Source: Endomychus coccineus
Taxonomy: Eukaryota > Arthropoda > Insecta > Coleoptera > Endomychidae
NCBI GenBank assembly: GCA_958510875.1
Contig: OY294068.1
Location: 74,502,633-74,566,632 of the forward strand
Length of the DNA stretch: 64,000 bases
Direction of reading: 5' to 3'
Below are positions 34,375 through 45,794 of this stretch, piece after piece. How positions within the stretch are numbered: the stretch's first letter is position 1; each line of letters begins with the position of its first letter. The notes beneath the pieces were generated by a model. That model had not been told where the DNA came from, made no database searches, and saw nothing but the letters and a program-made list of their open reading frames with translations. The translations under genes and the position numbers were made by a program.

Positions 34375-34924
34375 CCTTCTTGAGATATAAGCTTTATCTT
34401 TCGAATAACCCTTAGCAAAAAAGTTCAAAGACTTAAGATCAGGGGATCGAAGAGGCCTTGTAACTGGCTCATCTCTACCAATCCATCTTTTACCGAACTT
34501 CCTATTCAGCAATTTACGTACTTGTCTCCCAAAATTGACAGAGCTGCCATCCAGTTGCATCCATGCATTTTTTCTCTTGCTTAGTGGTGTTTCCTCCCAC
34601 ACGTCTCCGTAAATATTATTTTTGTAAATGCCAAGTCAGACAATGACATTCAATTCTTCTCGAGGTTCTCGTTCGTTATCTCCTGGATGCAAAGCTTGAA
34701 CTAATTGTAGACGGTGAGCAATTTGCCGATCTCTACAAAATTTTCCTAATTGTAACGTGAGATATATTAAGAATGCGGGTAGCACTGCGAAATCTCAGGA
34801 TCTAAGAATACGTCCCTATTAAAACGTTGTAACTTCTTTTCCGATTTCTCCTGTGATGTGCAGGACCATTTGCCAGAAAAATCAAATGAATTATTCTAAA
34901 TACCACTGGGGATGGATTCAAGTT
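34375..34924 (-). pseudogene. IS630/Tc1-mariner-like DDE transposase fragment, copy 2
   Basis: Same segment as copy 1 in direct orientation. The open frame 34602-34324 carries the same motifs (KNAWMQLDGSSVNFGRQV, RWIGRDEP, RSPDLK). The two copies are separated by a 55-bp block (34320-34374) that recurs at 36002-36056, so the pair arose by tandem duplication of a larger unit. Confidence 0.6.
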
Positions 34925-36001
34925 TAGGAAGAGTAAAGTATACGTGTATTCTGCTGCCGCAGTAACGGACTTTCCGTTACAAAAGTCATAAAGAAAATAA
35001 ATATTTGCCTATTCTTGATTGGTAAATCGAAATAAACATTCGAGTGTACATTAAATATTAGTAATAAACTATTTGGATACATTTAGCGTGTTTTCGTTAA
35101 CAAAAACGTTAACTTAAATAATTAATATAATAAAATAGAACACTTTTACTTTGTTTTTTATCACACATATTATAAAAACATTATTAATATTATTTGAACA
35201 TGACACGCTAGTGTCGAAACTATAGTCACTAGTTGGTTCTATAATATATGTGCTGAGAAACAAAGTGAAAGTGCTCTATTTTATTACATCAATACGATAA
35301 ATTATCACAAAGTAATGGTTTCCACCATTGAATTTTCAAATGATTAATTCATCAAGTGTATAATATTGTACAGAATACCTAGTACAGTCAAGATGTTGAT
35401 AACACCTTATTTTTCGCGGTAACTACCGTTTCTTGTGACTGGAGATACAAACAAAAACAATTCTACAAGTTAAGGAACGAGAATTGCTAACTTCATAGGA
35501 ACAACACAATAGAACGCATCTCCACGAGCTCAGCATAATTAAATTATAAATATAAGCTGCTTTCATTTATTATTGTCTTTACGCATCATAACTTGTTATA
35601 ATAAAATCCCTGTGCTATGATATTGTCTTTTTTTTTAATCGTTTCCTTTGGACCACTGACTGTGATCTTACCACTCGCAAATATATTGAAATAATAACTT
35701 GATTCAAAAGAAACCAAACATTAACCATGGAAACGCCTGACTATAGGGGTTCCAATCACTGCGCCAAAATACTAACTCTAACAAAAATACTCCATCTTAT
35801 GCAGATATAATTAGTCAAAACAATGATACTTCTCCCATGAAAGAACAAGGTATAATACTTGGCGCAATAGAAAATCTCAAACCTTATGACTAAGAAATTG
35901 AAATAGCCAACTTTCGAGGGTAAGGTGAAAAGTCCCTGAAAAATAGAACAGATAGCGCGACAATCAAAAATTCCATGTGACATTTGTGACGTATCATATC
36001 T
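34925..36001. other. 1077-bp segment present in only one duplicate unit
   Basis: In copy 1, AAGTT is followed directly by CCAACTAG. In copy 2 the same two flanks are separated by this segment. It is therefore either an insertion in copy 2 or a deletion in copy 1. It contains an inverted repeat (35132-35174 and 35240-35282). No coding signal and no clear terminal repeats or target duplication. Confidence 0.6.
35132..35282. repeat. Inverted repeat, 43-bp arms
   Basis: AATAGAACACTTTTACTTTG (35135) pairs with CAAAGTGAAAGTGCTCTATT (35261), and CACACATATTATA with TATAATATATGTG. A few mismatches and a 65-bp loop. Might be a small MITE or the ends of an inserted element. Confidence 0.65.
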
Positions 36002-36056
36002 CCAACTAGAAATCATTACAATTTTCATTTCTGTTTTGACACCCATGGAAAGCAAG

Positions 36057-38335
36057 CGACCTTGTAACGTTACGCCGAGCGTTGTGTTTTTGTAACAATA
36101 AATCTGAACTTACTCCAGATTGCTCTAGATTTAATATTTCCCAAATAAGTGAATAGGTGCAGAATCCTATCTCACTGCTTGTAACACTTGAACTTGTAAC
36201 AGTCGGCTGGGTAATATTTCAGGTAGCGTTAATACCTCATCGACGTGTTATGTGAATTAAGATTTGTTTGTTGGAACCTGCTCGGGTATCGAAGATCTTA
36301 GTGGATCCGTGTACCCTTAAGGTTCTTTCGAAATCTGCCACCACTAGGCGTATATTTCAGCCCACCTAGAAGCTGTTTTTGACTATGAGGTCGCGATCCC
36401 TTCCAAGGGACCGGCTCGTACAATTACCTATACTTATATCTTTATATCTATTCAAGCGTAAATTCTGAAGGTCGTATTCGCTGAGAGGTTATTAGGGATT
36501 TCCAGTTAAACTCGTAAATTACATAATAAATGTATATTGAATAAAACAAAATTAACAAACAAAAAAAATGATACATTAACCAACAACGAACGTTTATAAA
36601 ATTAATCCAAAGTTTGGTTATAGGAATGAATAGATTTAAAAAGATGTCAAGTTCAGGTCAAGGGGGAACGTGAGAAATTATCAATGTCGCTAGATCTACC
36701 CCTTCTCCAGCGAGCGAGTTCTTGTACATGTTCTCTTTAGAGAGCTGAAATAAATGAAGGACTAATTAGCACAATCCCGAACAGTGATCGGTTTCGCGCT
36801 CGATCACGCCGATGATTGATAAATAATGTTCAAGATTAAAGGATTCCTCCCTTTCTGGTAAGCTGGGATAAACCAACGACGTGATACTCTATTATCTCCC
36901 CTAAGTAATCTCCGATAAGCAGAATTACAATTGATCACTACTTAGCCTGAATGGCAGGATAAAAATATATTAACATATGAAACAGTGGCGGGCGGAACAT
37001 GATCTGAGGTTTGAATAACCACCTTATATCATATCGTCGTTTCCGAGGTTGAAGACAATATAACAGTTGTTCTTTGGCAATCAAAATGCACTTACCTTGT
37101 TGGTCTAAGAACACCATGTCATCTCGACCCCTTGTAGAAATACGCACAAAGGATTTAAACACTCGGTTTCTACATCGGATTAAATTTAGTATTATAGAAA
37201 TTTGTCACAAAATGATTTTTAAATAAGGGAACAAACACTTTACGCGTGACGCGGAAGACGCGTACAAGTCCAGCTTTGCTTTAGTCTTATGGAACACCCC
37301 TTGTTGCACAAAATTCTACGCTTAATTTGCTATACAACTAAGTTCCAACTATGAGCCAATTCAATGCTCCAAACTACCCTACGCGAGCTACCTTCAGCTC
37401 CGGGTTCCTTTCTTTTACAATATTACAAGCAAAATTGAACGTAGGTTGAATTTGAATAATTTCTATGTTTTACTCCTATGAATACAAATTGATAATTTAT
37501 TTTATACTCTATAAATTTCTGGAATTTAGTTTGCTTAAATCTTGACAAACAGGATAATGATTGATTTCAGAAAAAATATGATCTTTGGAGCAAAAATTAA
37601 CCTGGATTCAAATTATACATGACTTGACTGGGAAACTACTTCATCACTTTATAGAGACAAGATCTCAACAACAATAAAAAGAAATTAAGAATATCTCCAT
37701 TATTTTTAGTTTAAAAGCTAAATAAAATATATGACTTGTATTGATGCAACAATGGACCCTGTGGACATATAGCAAGCTGGACTTACCCGAACAACTAGGT
37801 GTATGAGAACTATCAGTAGGTGGTTGAGAACTGCCTCTTTTTCCTCCAAGTAATTAGTTTTTATGAAATCATTGAAGCGGGGGGCCACCCCACGCGCAAA
37901 CTTAGAAAATATGTTCAACTTAGAATACCGGGAGCATGGCCCACCCATAATTTATACAAGCAGCCAATAGGAATCTGACTAAGCGAAAGAGTTGTAAGTC
38001 TACTCAAGTCCACGTGGACTTTCCCTGACTCAGGAAAAAGCAAGTACCGTTGACCGCGTACTTTGCTACATTTGCGAAGCATGGTTCATGACTGGCCAGT
38101 CAATGATACAGGAAAGAGGACTCAGATTACCGTCGCTAGGTCTGTCTGGTATATCGAGTCCAAGATATAATAATTTATAAAATTTTCAATTTGAATTAAA
38201 TCAAATTTATTCAAAGGCTTCAAAAACAAAAAGTAATAATCCGTCGGATTATTACAACCTTGAAAATTTTTGTAAACATGGAAAAAAGTTGATTTTGCGT
38301 CTTGATTAAACATTATTTCTTGGGTGTGAAAAACC
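36057..38335. other. No recognised gene; one candidate exon on the minus strand
   Basis: Mixed sequence, in part more GC-rich (36060-36420, 37850-38100). TTGTAAC recurs four times at 36064-36200. On the minus strand an open stretch from about 37170 to 37096 ends at a textbook 5' splice site (CAACAAG/GTAAGT). No partner exon or homology was found. Confidence 0.35.
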
Positions 38336-38340
38336 TTACG

Positions 38341-39215
38341 CATACCAAAGCATCATTTGTTAAACATTATAGGGACAATCGATTGGAACGATTCACAAGT
38401 GGCTTACTGATTTTCGTTGTGATAGTATGACCACAAAGGACGCCGAACGTTCTGGTCGTCCAATTGAGGTTGAAACAACAGAAATCGTCGATAAAATGCA
38501 TAGTATTATATTGGACGATCGGTGAGTTAGAGTGCCCGGGATTGCTGAGGTTATGGAACATTTGGCATGAAATTTTGTATATGAGAAAACTGTCTGCGAG
38601 ATGGGTGCCGCATTTGCTCTCTATCGACAACAAACGCGACCGTGTTACAAATTTAAAGGAGTGTTTGGCAATCTTCAAGCGCAATAAGAAGGTCTTTTTA
38701 CGCCTGTAGTATCCGAGTCACAACATGAATTCACCACAATTCACCAAAAACCAAAAACAGTCGAAACAGTGGACTTGTTCTTGTGAATCTAAGCCGATAT
38801 CGTCCATATCGATTATCTTGAAAAGGGTAAACCGATGATCGGCGTATATTATGTAGAGCTGTTGGATCAATTCGACTCGGATTTGGAGCGAAAATGACCG
38901 CATTTGGCAAAGAAAAAAGTGCTCTTCCACCAGGACAACGCACCGGCGCACAGTTTCGTAGTTGCAATGGCAAAATTGCATGTACTCCGCTACGAATTGG
39001 TTCGTCATCCACCATATTCTCCAGATTTGCGATTTTTATATATTTCCAAACTTGAAGAACTCGACGGAAAGAGATTTGGCTTCAAGGATGAGGTCATCAC
39101 TGAAACAAACGTCTATTTTGAAGGATTGCCAAAATCGTATTTAAGGGATCGGAAAATTAGAAAACCTTTGGACGAAGCGTATCGGGCTACAAGGAAATTA
39201 TGTTGAGAAATAAAA
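38341..39215 (+). pseudogene. mariner-type transposase
   Basis: Pieces in different frames line up with a mariner transposase of about 345 residues. They are TIxRW.TDFRCDSMTTKDAERS with GRPIEVETTEIVDKMHSIIL (38375-38510); VLFHQDNAPAHSFVVAMAKL (38918-38977, second catalytic Asp); ELVRHPPYSPDLRFLYISKL (38994-39053, part of the third catalytic region of DD34D elements); and the C-terminal VYFEGLPKSYLRDR...ATRKLC with TGA at 39204. Four or more frameshifts and stops. Terminal inverted repeats were not located. Confidence 0.75.
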
Positions 39216-39994
39216 TAAATTTTGAATAAATAAATCATTTCTTGTTTCATTTTTACCTTACCCTTGTAATTGGAGCAAAAAACATTATATGCACATCTAG
39301 ATTATCAAACAACGGAATATGTATCTATGTTTCAAACGTTAACGTTGTAGATGAATTAAGAATGGACACTCAAAAATTGTAATAGATTGAAATGAAACAA
39401 ATATCCGCCGGCCGGCTAATCAATCCAGCCCGTCACATAGTATTATCAAATATATGACCATCAATTTCATATGAAGACTTGATGAATGAAATCAAAGATA
39501 TGGAATTCGAACCTGTCTCGCATATGACTTGTCTACGTGCTGGAATTTCGGCAGATAAATTTAACGATTATCCTAAGCTTCCGTCGTCAAATATGTGTCA
39601 ATCCAAATGATGAGTTACCAGCGAACTAGATATATCTGAAAATGATTCCATTCCTCAAATATTAGCACCTTTCAACATCATCCATTTTTTCCTACTACTC
39701 TAGTGGCACATAAATGAATACTATGTCCACTTAGAAAAGCTACAGTATCTAATTTCCCAATACAATTTCTCTATGATTTTACTCATCTTAAGAACACAAC
39801 TAGACATTAATTGGAAGGATATCAGAGTTGCTATGGAAATAGAATGGATAGTCAGTGGAGGAGTTTCTATTCATATGCATGAAACATTATTGCTAAAAAA
39901 GACCCAATAACATCCAACATTTAAGCTGTGGCGATTAGATACCAATTCACAAACCTTATGCAACATTTATATTCCTGCAGATAGACCATTCAGT
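39216..39994. other. No recognisable gene
   Basis: AT-rich sequence after the mariner relic, no coding signal. Confidence 0.5.
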
Positions 39995-40318
39995 TTTTTT
40001 CTTTTTGGGAGGTGGTTGAAACCCTTTATGGGCACCTTATGATCCTGTAGCATCCCGTAAGGTAGTGTTGGAGTCCCTGAGTCCCGAATTTAATCACCTC
40101 TGATATACCCACTAAACACTCAACCTCGTGTGGTAGACTCGATCCTGCAACCAAGGCAGTCTCGATGACACTTGGGCTCGACGGGCCATTGTATTTTGCC
40201 TCACCACTTTCTCGTGCCATCGGAAGAATTCAGCAATCGCTGGATTCGAACCCGCGACCGGCAGCCACAGTGATTAGAAGGTCGATGCTTCTACCGCTGA
40301 CCTACCTGGTCCCGTACC
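39995..40318 (-). mobile_element. tRNA-derived SINE
   Basis: On the minus strand the head has an A-box-like TAGGTCAGCGGTAGAAG (40304-40288) and an exact B box GGTTCGAATCC (40252-40242), spaced as in a tRNA gene, so RNA polymerase III promotion is expected. A non-tRNA body follows (CACGAGAAAGTGGTGAGGCA, then CCCGTCGAGCCC). It ends near an A-rich stretch (CCAAAAAGAAAAAAAC) at about 40000. Length about 320 bp is normal for an insect SINE. It encodes nothing and would have moved with a partner LINE's machinery. Confidence 0.75.
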
Positions 40319-40355
40319 GTTTACTTTACAAGAACAACTACTTATGAGCAACTAC

Positions 40356-41010
40356 TGTCACCAAAAATAATCTTAGGGGATTTTAATGCATATAATATGA
40401 TCTGGGGATCAGAAAACTCAGCTGGAAGGGGTATGGTTATGGAACAACACTTTTAAACATTGAAGAAAATACAAGATTCAATGTCTATATAGGAGAAAAT
40501 AGTGCGATAGAATTACTATGTGCGATAGCGTCATGGCACAAAATTTTGATTTCAAACTAGGACCTGTTTAAGCATCTGATCGAACAAAACTTTGATACGA
40601 GATAACAAAATATGAATATTCATGACAGAAATGACAATATAAAAAACGATTCTGTGCAGCTTCGGAAGCTATAATAAAAACAGAACCTTCAAGAGTAACA
40701 AAAGGTCAGTACCATGGTAGAATGGCGGCTTCCAACAGGTCATGAACAATCAGTAAAAATGCTTTCAACAAACTGAAACTCCACAATAGGCTCGATAATC
40801 TCTTGAACTTTGAGGGACTTAGAGCCAGAACAAGATACATTATCAAAAAAAATAGAATGGATTTATGGGAAAAGTACACATCGACAATAAATAACAGCAC
40901 CCCTATCTCTGAAGTGTGGAAGGAAGTCAGATCGATTGAAGGGATGAAATCATATAAACAAATAAACTATAACAGAGTTCACACTGTGGATATATTACAA
41001 CACTATTCAT
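40356..41010 (+). pseudogene. J1: endonuclease end and RT linker
   Basis: KIILGDFNAYNMIWGS (about 40371-40410) is the EEP nuclease GDFNAH motif. A different frame gives LRARTRYIIKKNRMDLWEKY (40818-40877) and INNSTPISEVWKEVRSIEGM (40884-40946), the linker before RT in I/R1/Jockey-type elements. The frame ends where the Penelope terminus begins (41012). Confidence 0.65.
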
Positions 41011-41011
41011 A

Positions 41012-43350
41012 AGAAATAATCACCCTTATCCACTGAAAATACTATCAAGGTACTGAGGACCTTTCAACTACCAAGTAGCCATCATCAGAGTAAACCAAAT
41101 CATAAATCAAATGTGCCTGTTGCTTTTTCTTTCATACATTTCTATTCCTTCTAAATTACCTAGATATTTGTCTGTACTGTGTTTTAACAGTGATGAACTT
41201 TGTTGAGGAATGGTGAGACCTGTATTCAAAATATGTTCGGCTACCGCTGATTTTTCACAAAATATTCCTTATAACGAGTTGAAATGTTCCTTCTAGTTTG
41301 ACCCACATAGCGTTTTGAACACGACTCACAATTGATTTTGTAAATCCTGCATTTGTCGAAATCGGAAACTTAATCGAAGGTGCTGCCTAAACGGTGGTTT
41401 AGCTGCACAGAATACGTAATCCTTGCATCTTCATGTATGGAGCAAAATTGTTCCACTTCCAACAAAAATTACTATAAACAAACAAACAGATGTGCAATGA
41501 GCAATCCATCCTGTTCTTTTTTGACCAATATTTTTCTAAGCGAACTTGAAACCTCCTTAAAATCTGGCTGGCATCCGCCTAGGTCTAGGGCACGGTCGTA
41601 TATACAGGTCTGGGAACTCGAGGCTGTTTCCTATGTGAGAAGTGAGTCCGCTAAGCGTCATCTGTTGCATAGTACCAGAAGGGTGGCGCATGAGTCGAGG
41701 AATGATATCTGGCACGTATACGCCCGTTTTCTCTGGCAACTGGGGCAGCTAACTCAGAGCATAGAGCCTGACCTGAAACACAGAAGACCACAGATTACCA
41801 AACCTTAGGAGGTTCTAGAATGGATGATGTATATACAGGTTGTTTATAAGAGGTGTCTGACACGTGATCATATCTGAAGACATGTCATGGCGTTTGTATG
41901 GAATGTCATGGCTGCCCCAAGAAACGTTATATATAACCTGTCATAACTAACTGTCGACGTCAGATATGTCATGACCGTCTTTGCGCGCCATCTATGAATG
42001 AGCGGTCAAGATGGAACTGTCATTTTTCATCGTTTTTTCCGACGTATATGGACTCAGATTGTCTGTAATGAGGAGTTTATGTATGAGATACAGGTTGTTT
42101 GTGAATCCTAGACGCGTCTGTCACGTGTTTGAGACATCTGTCACATATTCAAAATATCATCTCGTCCATCACATGTTTGAACGTTCTTTATCGACTTTGA
42201 CATAATCAGGGTGGATCCGTATTTGGGTATATAGTCGACACTTAGTTATAAGGGAAGGGATTGACATTTGTATGCTTCGAGATATAGCTTTATGGACAAA
42301 TGAAAGGTCTCGACGAGTGAAACATTCAATATGGTGGATTAAATGGGAAAAACGTCAAATTTTTCTGCAACTTAGCTTTATGGGGCTCGACTTGTATGGT
42401 CCAAAAATTGATACCTACCGATCAGTAAATCTATAGGCTGTCGTTTTATGGACTGTCTAATGTCATAACTAGAACACCATCTATCTATCACAGTGGAAAC
42501 CATTATATGAGGTGCTCAATCATTCAGCAGTCAACCAATCAAAATAAAGTAGTATAGGTATTGAAACGACACACGAGACCAAAAGTGGGGTTAAATAATG
42601 GTAATCACTTGAATTTCGACATATACAGAAAACCCACTCAAACAGATAGGTATACCCCGGCGGATTCAGTTACACCATTCAGACATGAAAAAGCTCCGTT
42701 TAATAGTCTAGCTCATAGATTATTGAACGTCCCCTTAAGCCAGCAAACTTATAACAATGAATTTCAGAAACTTCAGCAAATTGCGTTGCACAATGGTAAC
42801 CACAATTCTTTGATCAATAATTTAATTTTTATATAATAAAGGAAATAGGAACGTAGCCAACTAACCAAATTAGAACTATTACATTCGAATACTTCAATAA
42901 AATTCTTCAGTAGTTGATAAATTCCATTATTTTTTTTCTAGATTTGCTATACAACCAGTTTATAGAAGTAAGAACAAGCTGAAACACCGTTCAGGCAACA
43001 CCGTTGATTAACTTTCCGATTTCAACAAATCCGGGATTTACAAAATCAATTGTCGTGTTCAAAATGTTATGTGGGTTAAAGTAGAACGAACATTTTAACT
43101 CGTTATAAGGAGCATTTTGCCCACATAAAGAAAAATCATGGTTGAAAATCAACGGTAGCCGAAACACAGTACAGACAAATATCTAGGTAATTTAGAAGGT
43201 ATGAAAATGTATAATCAGAAAGAAAATTTATTAAATTCCGATTTATCTCCAGCAGAGGAGTAACTCATTGCTAACATTATTCTCCCCAAATAGTATTAAA
43301 ACAGGCACATTTTTAGTGAATAAGGATGATTATTTCTTATCGATGGTGAC
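41012..43350 (+). mobile_element. Penelope P1 copy with inverted end, inserted in J1
   Basis: 41012-41371 is the P1 3' region in minus orientation: terminal AGAAATAATCACCC, hammerhead-like motif (TCATCAG 41092-41098, TTTC 41062-41065), and GIY-YIG residues IYKINCESCSKRYVGQTRRN at about 41350-41270. From about 41372 the sequence turns to the plus orientation with RT residues up to about 41565 and again 42590-43350 (NHLNFDIYRKPTQTDRYTPA, GIY-YIG remnant, terminus GATGATTATTTCTTA). The two outer ends are thus inverted copies. 41566-42589 is foreign sequence inserted with loss of about 195 bp of RT. Confidence 0.7.
41566..42589. other. Unidentified insertion inside the P1 copy
   Basis: Not homologous to P1. 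41570-41810 is GC-richer. 41830-42240 contains two related blocks (ACAGGTTGTTTATAAGAGGT... at about 41838 and ACAGGTTGTTTGTGAATCCT... at about 42091, each followed by TCTGNCACGTG). This suggests a tandemly repeated or MITE-like element. No credible gene. Confidence 0.4.
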
Positions 43351-43351
43351 A

Positions 43352-45745
43352 TACAAACAAATCAAAATTGAGAATGATTATGGGAAAATAATAGAATCAA
43401 AAGATGACAATACATTCGAGAGCTTTTCCAGTGATAGTCACTAAGACATGACATGAAAATATGGAAGAATAACAGATTATTGATACAGTCCAGAGTGACG
43501 ATCAACCCATGAGCGCATTAACTACGATTTTGGAATTTGAAGATGCATTAAATATAGTTCATGATTCCAGTCCAGGACCAGGCAATATCCGCTGCTCATT
43601 CATTCTAAATCTCCCCCAATGGGGCCAAAAAATACTCAATAGATAACTACAACCTTATTTGGAGCAAGAAAATGTTAAGAAATACGTGTGATACCTTTAA
43701 AGAAACCAAACAATCCCACCGAAAAAGTAAGTTCATATCTTCCAGTTACTCTGAGTTGTACTATGTGTAAATTGTAAGAGAAAATGATAAATCTGGTCTC
43801 TCTCGAAAAAAACTAGTTTTAGACTATAGGCATAGTGGCTTTCGTAAGAACTGATCAACAAATGACAACATTGTTGTACATGAAGTCTTTGCAAACCATC
43901 AAAAACTGATGGTTCTTCGATATGGAGGAGGCATACACAACCTTAAAATATTCAATTTTGAAAAATTTTGTGGAATAGGATTAGAAACGTAACATCTTAG
44001 CATTTGCTTGTCACTTCTTGAAGAGCAAGAAATTCAGAGTGAAAGCTAATGGGGTTATTCCACAAGAAAAAGCTTAACACATGGGACATGGAACATCGTT
44101 CCTCATAGCCATTAACGATATAGTGCAGGATCTAGAATTACCCGTAAAGCCACTATATTGGCAGATTATTCAGTTATCTTTGCTAAAGGCAAGCATCGAT
44201 TCAAAAATTACTGTAGACATCAATAAACAAGATTATAAATTGGTCAAACATCACCAGTTTTCAATTCACACCACAAAACTGAATGTGTAGTCTTCTCGAA
44301 AATATCCATTGATGCCTTGCCTCTGGAACTCCTTTTGGGAATAGCAGACTCCTATAAGTCAGTGGAATTAAATTTCTAGGTGTCATTTTTGGTGAATTTT
44401 TAATCTGGAAAGAACACTTGAAGTACCTGAAAAAATTCTGTACCAACTGATTCCATCTAATGAAAACCCTTCCCAACCATGAATGTGGTTCTGATACTAA
44501 AACATGGATTCACTTTTATGAAACTTTAATTCGATCAAATATTGACTATGGTGTCATAGCCTACTCAACAGCTGAAAAGTCTTGGTTGAATAATATCGAT
44601 ATAGTGCAAAACACAGCGTGAAGAGTAATATTTGGATCATTTAGAAGCAGTCCAGTAAAGAGTATGTATTACTATGCCGGCGAACTACCTCCACGATTAA
44701 GAAGAGAATAAATAACACTGCAATACGCAATGAGAGTCTTATTCCAGAAATCTAATATAAATTACCCCATTTTGGTTTATAATATTCCCAGAGTTCTTAT
44801 GAACGAAATCACCACATCATTCGATAGAGTTAATCGAATATGCCCAAAAGTTAATTTTCACTTATACCCAAGTTCCTTTCTAAACTCCGGAATAGCACCT
44901 TCTCAAATTCAACATCCGAAAGTTAACATGACCCTATGCAAATTTTACAAGCATGAAACTCCTCATCAGGCCTTCCTGCAATCTTTTTTGCAGATTTTTA
45001 CAGCAATCAGGAATTTTCATGTATATGTACTGATGTCTCCAAATTAAATAATATGGTGGAATCAACCGTTGTTCTGGAGAAGCGAGCCTTACATATCGTA
45101 TCCCAAAATATTGTACTAGCTTCAATGGTGAACTGGTTGCCATTCATGAAGCACTCAATCACATACTAACTAGCCCCATTGTAAGTTCGTCATCTGCTCA
45201 GACGCTCTCAGATCACTGCAATGAATCTCTCACTTGTACTCCAATAATAACATAGTTGTTTCAATCCGGAAAAACATATTCAAAATCCTCGATGAAGGCA
45301 ATGAACATAGCTTCCTATTTGTCCCCTCCCATATAGACACAAGAGGAAATGAATGAGCGGAAGAAAAGGCCCTCTCGGCTACTTTCAATAATGATGCTAC
45401 AGAAAGTAAGATATTCGTGAGGAAAGGCAAAAATATATTCAAGCATGTCTGGGACCTTGACTGGAACCAAAATCATTGAAAATTAGGTAATTTGGAAAGC
45501 AAGCAACACTAAACTGACAATTCCGCAAAATAGAAAGGACCAAGTTGTAATATACAGATTGAGCATAGGAACACATCAATACCTACTTAGAATATAAAAT
45601 CCACTAATATGCGATCAACGCAATCAGCCAATTACAGTGGAACATCTTCTTGGTAGCTGCCAGAAATACGTAAATGACCGCCCGGAAGATTTCCCTGAAG
45701 ATACATCAAATTTGTTGTTCTGGATGAAAAAAAGTTACTGAATAC
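43352..45745 (+). pseudogene. J1: reverse transcriptase and RNase H remains
   Basis: LEFEDALNIVHDSSPGPGNI (about 43532-43591) matches the 'SPGPDDI' start of the RT in J2. Frames then give FDMEEAYTTL (motif A region, about 43918), FLIAINDIVQDL (about 44100), an RNase H start CTDVSKLNN (about 45022), ALSATFNND (about 45378) and a final VEHLLGSCQKYVNDRPEDF (about 45640-45694), the C-terminal zinc-like region. More than ten stops or frameshifts. Inactive. Confidence 0.65.
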
Positions 45746-45794
45746 TTTGATGTTCATTAATTACTTCAACATATAAAAGAGTGATCAGCAAAAT

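Larger units (their letters stand above)
40356..45745 (+). mobile_element. I-like non-LTR element J1, decayed and interrupted
   Basis: Two parts of one element: 40356-41010 and 43352-45745, separated by a Penelope insertion (41012-43350). Reading across them gives endonuclease C-terminus, linker, RT, RNase H and a C-terminal CCHC-like end. All but the insertion correspond segment by segment to the less damaged J2 copy at 45795-48290. Its 3' end is abutted by J2. Confidence 0.65.
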
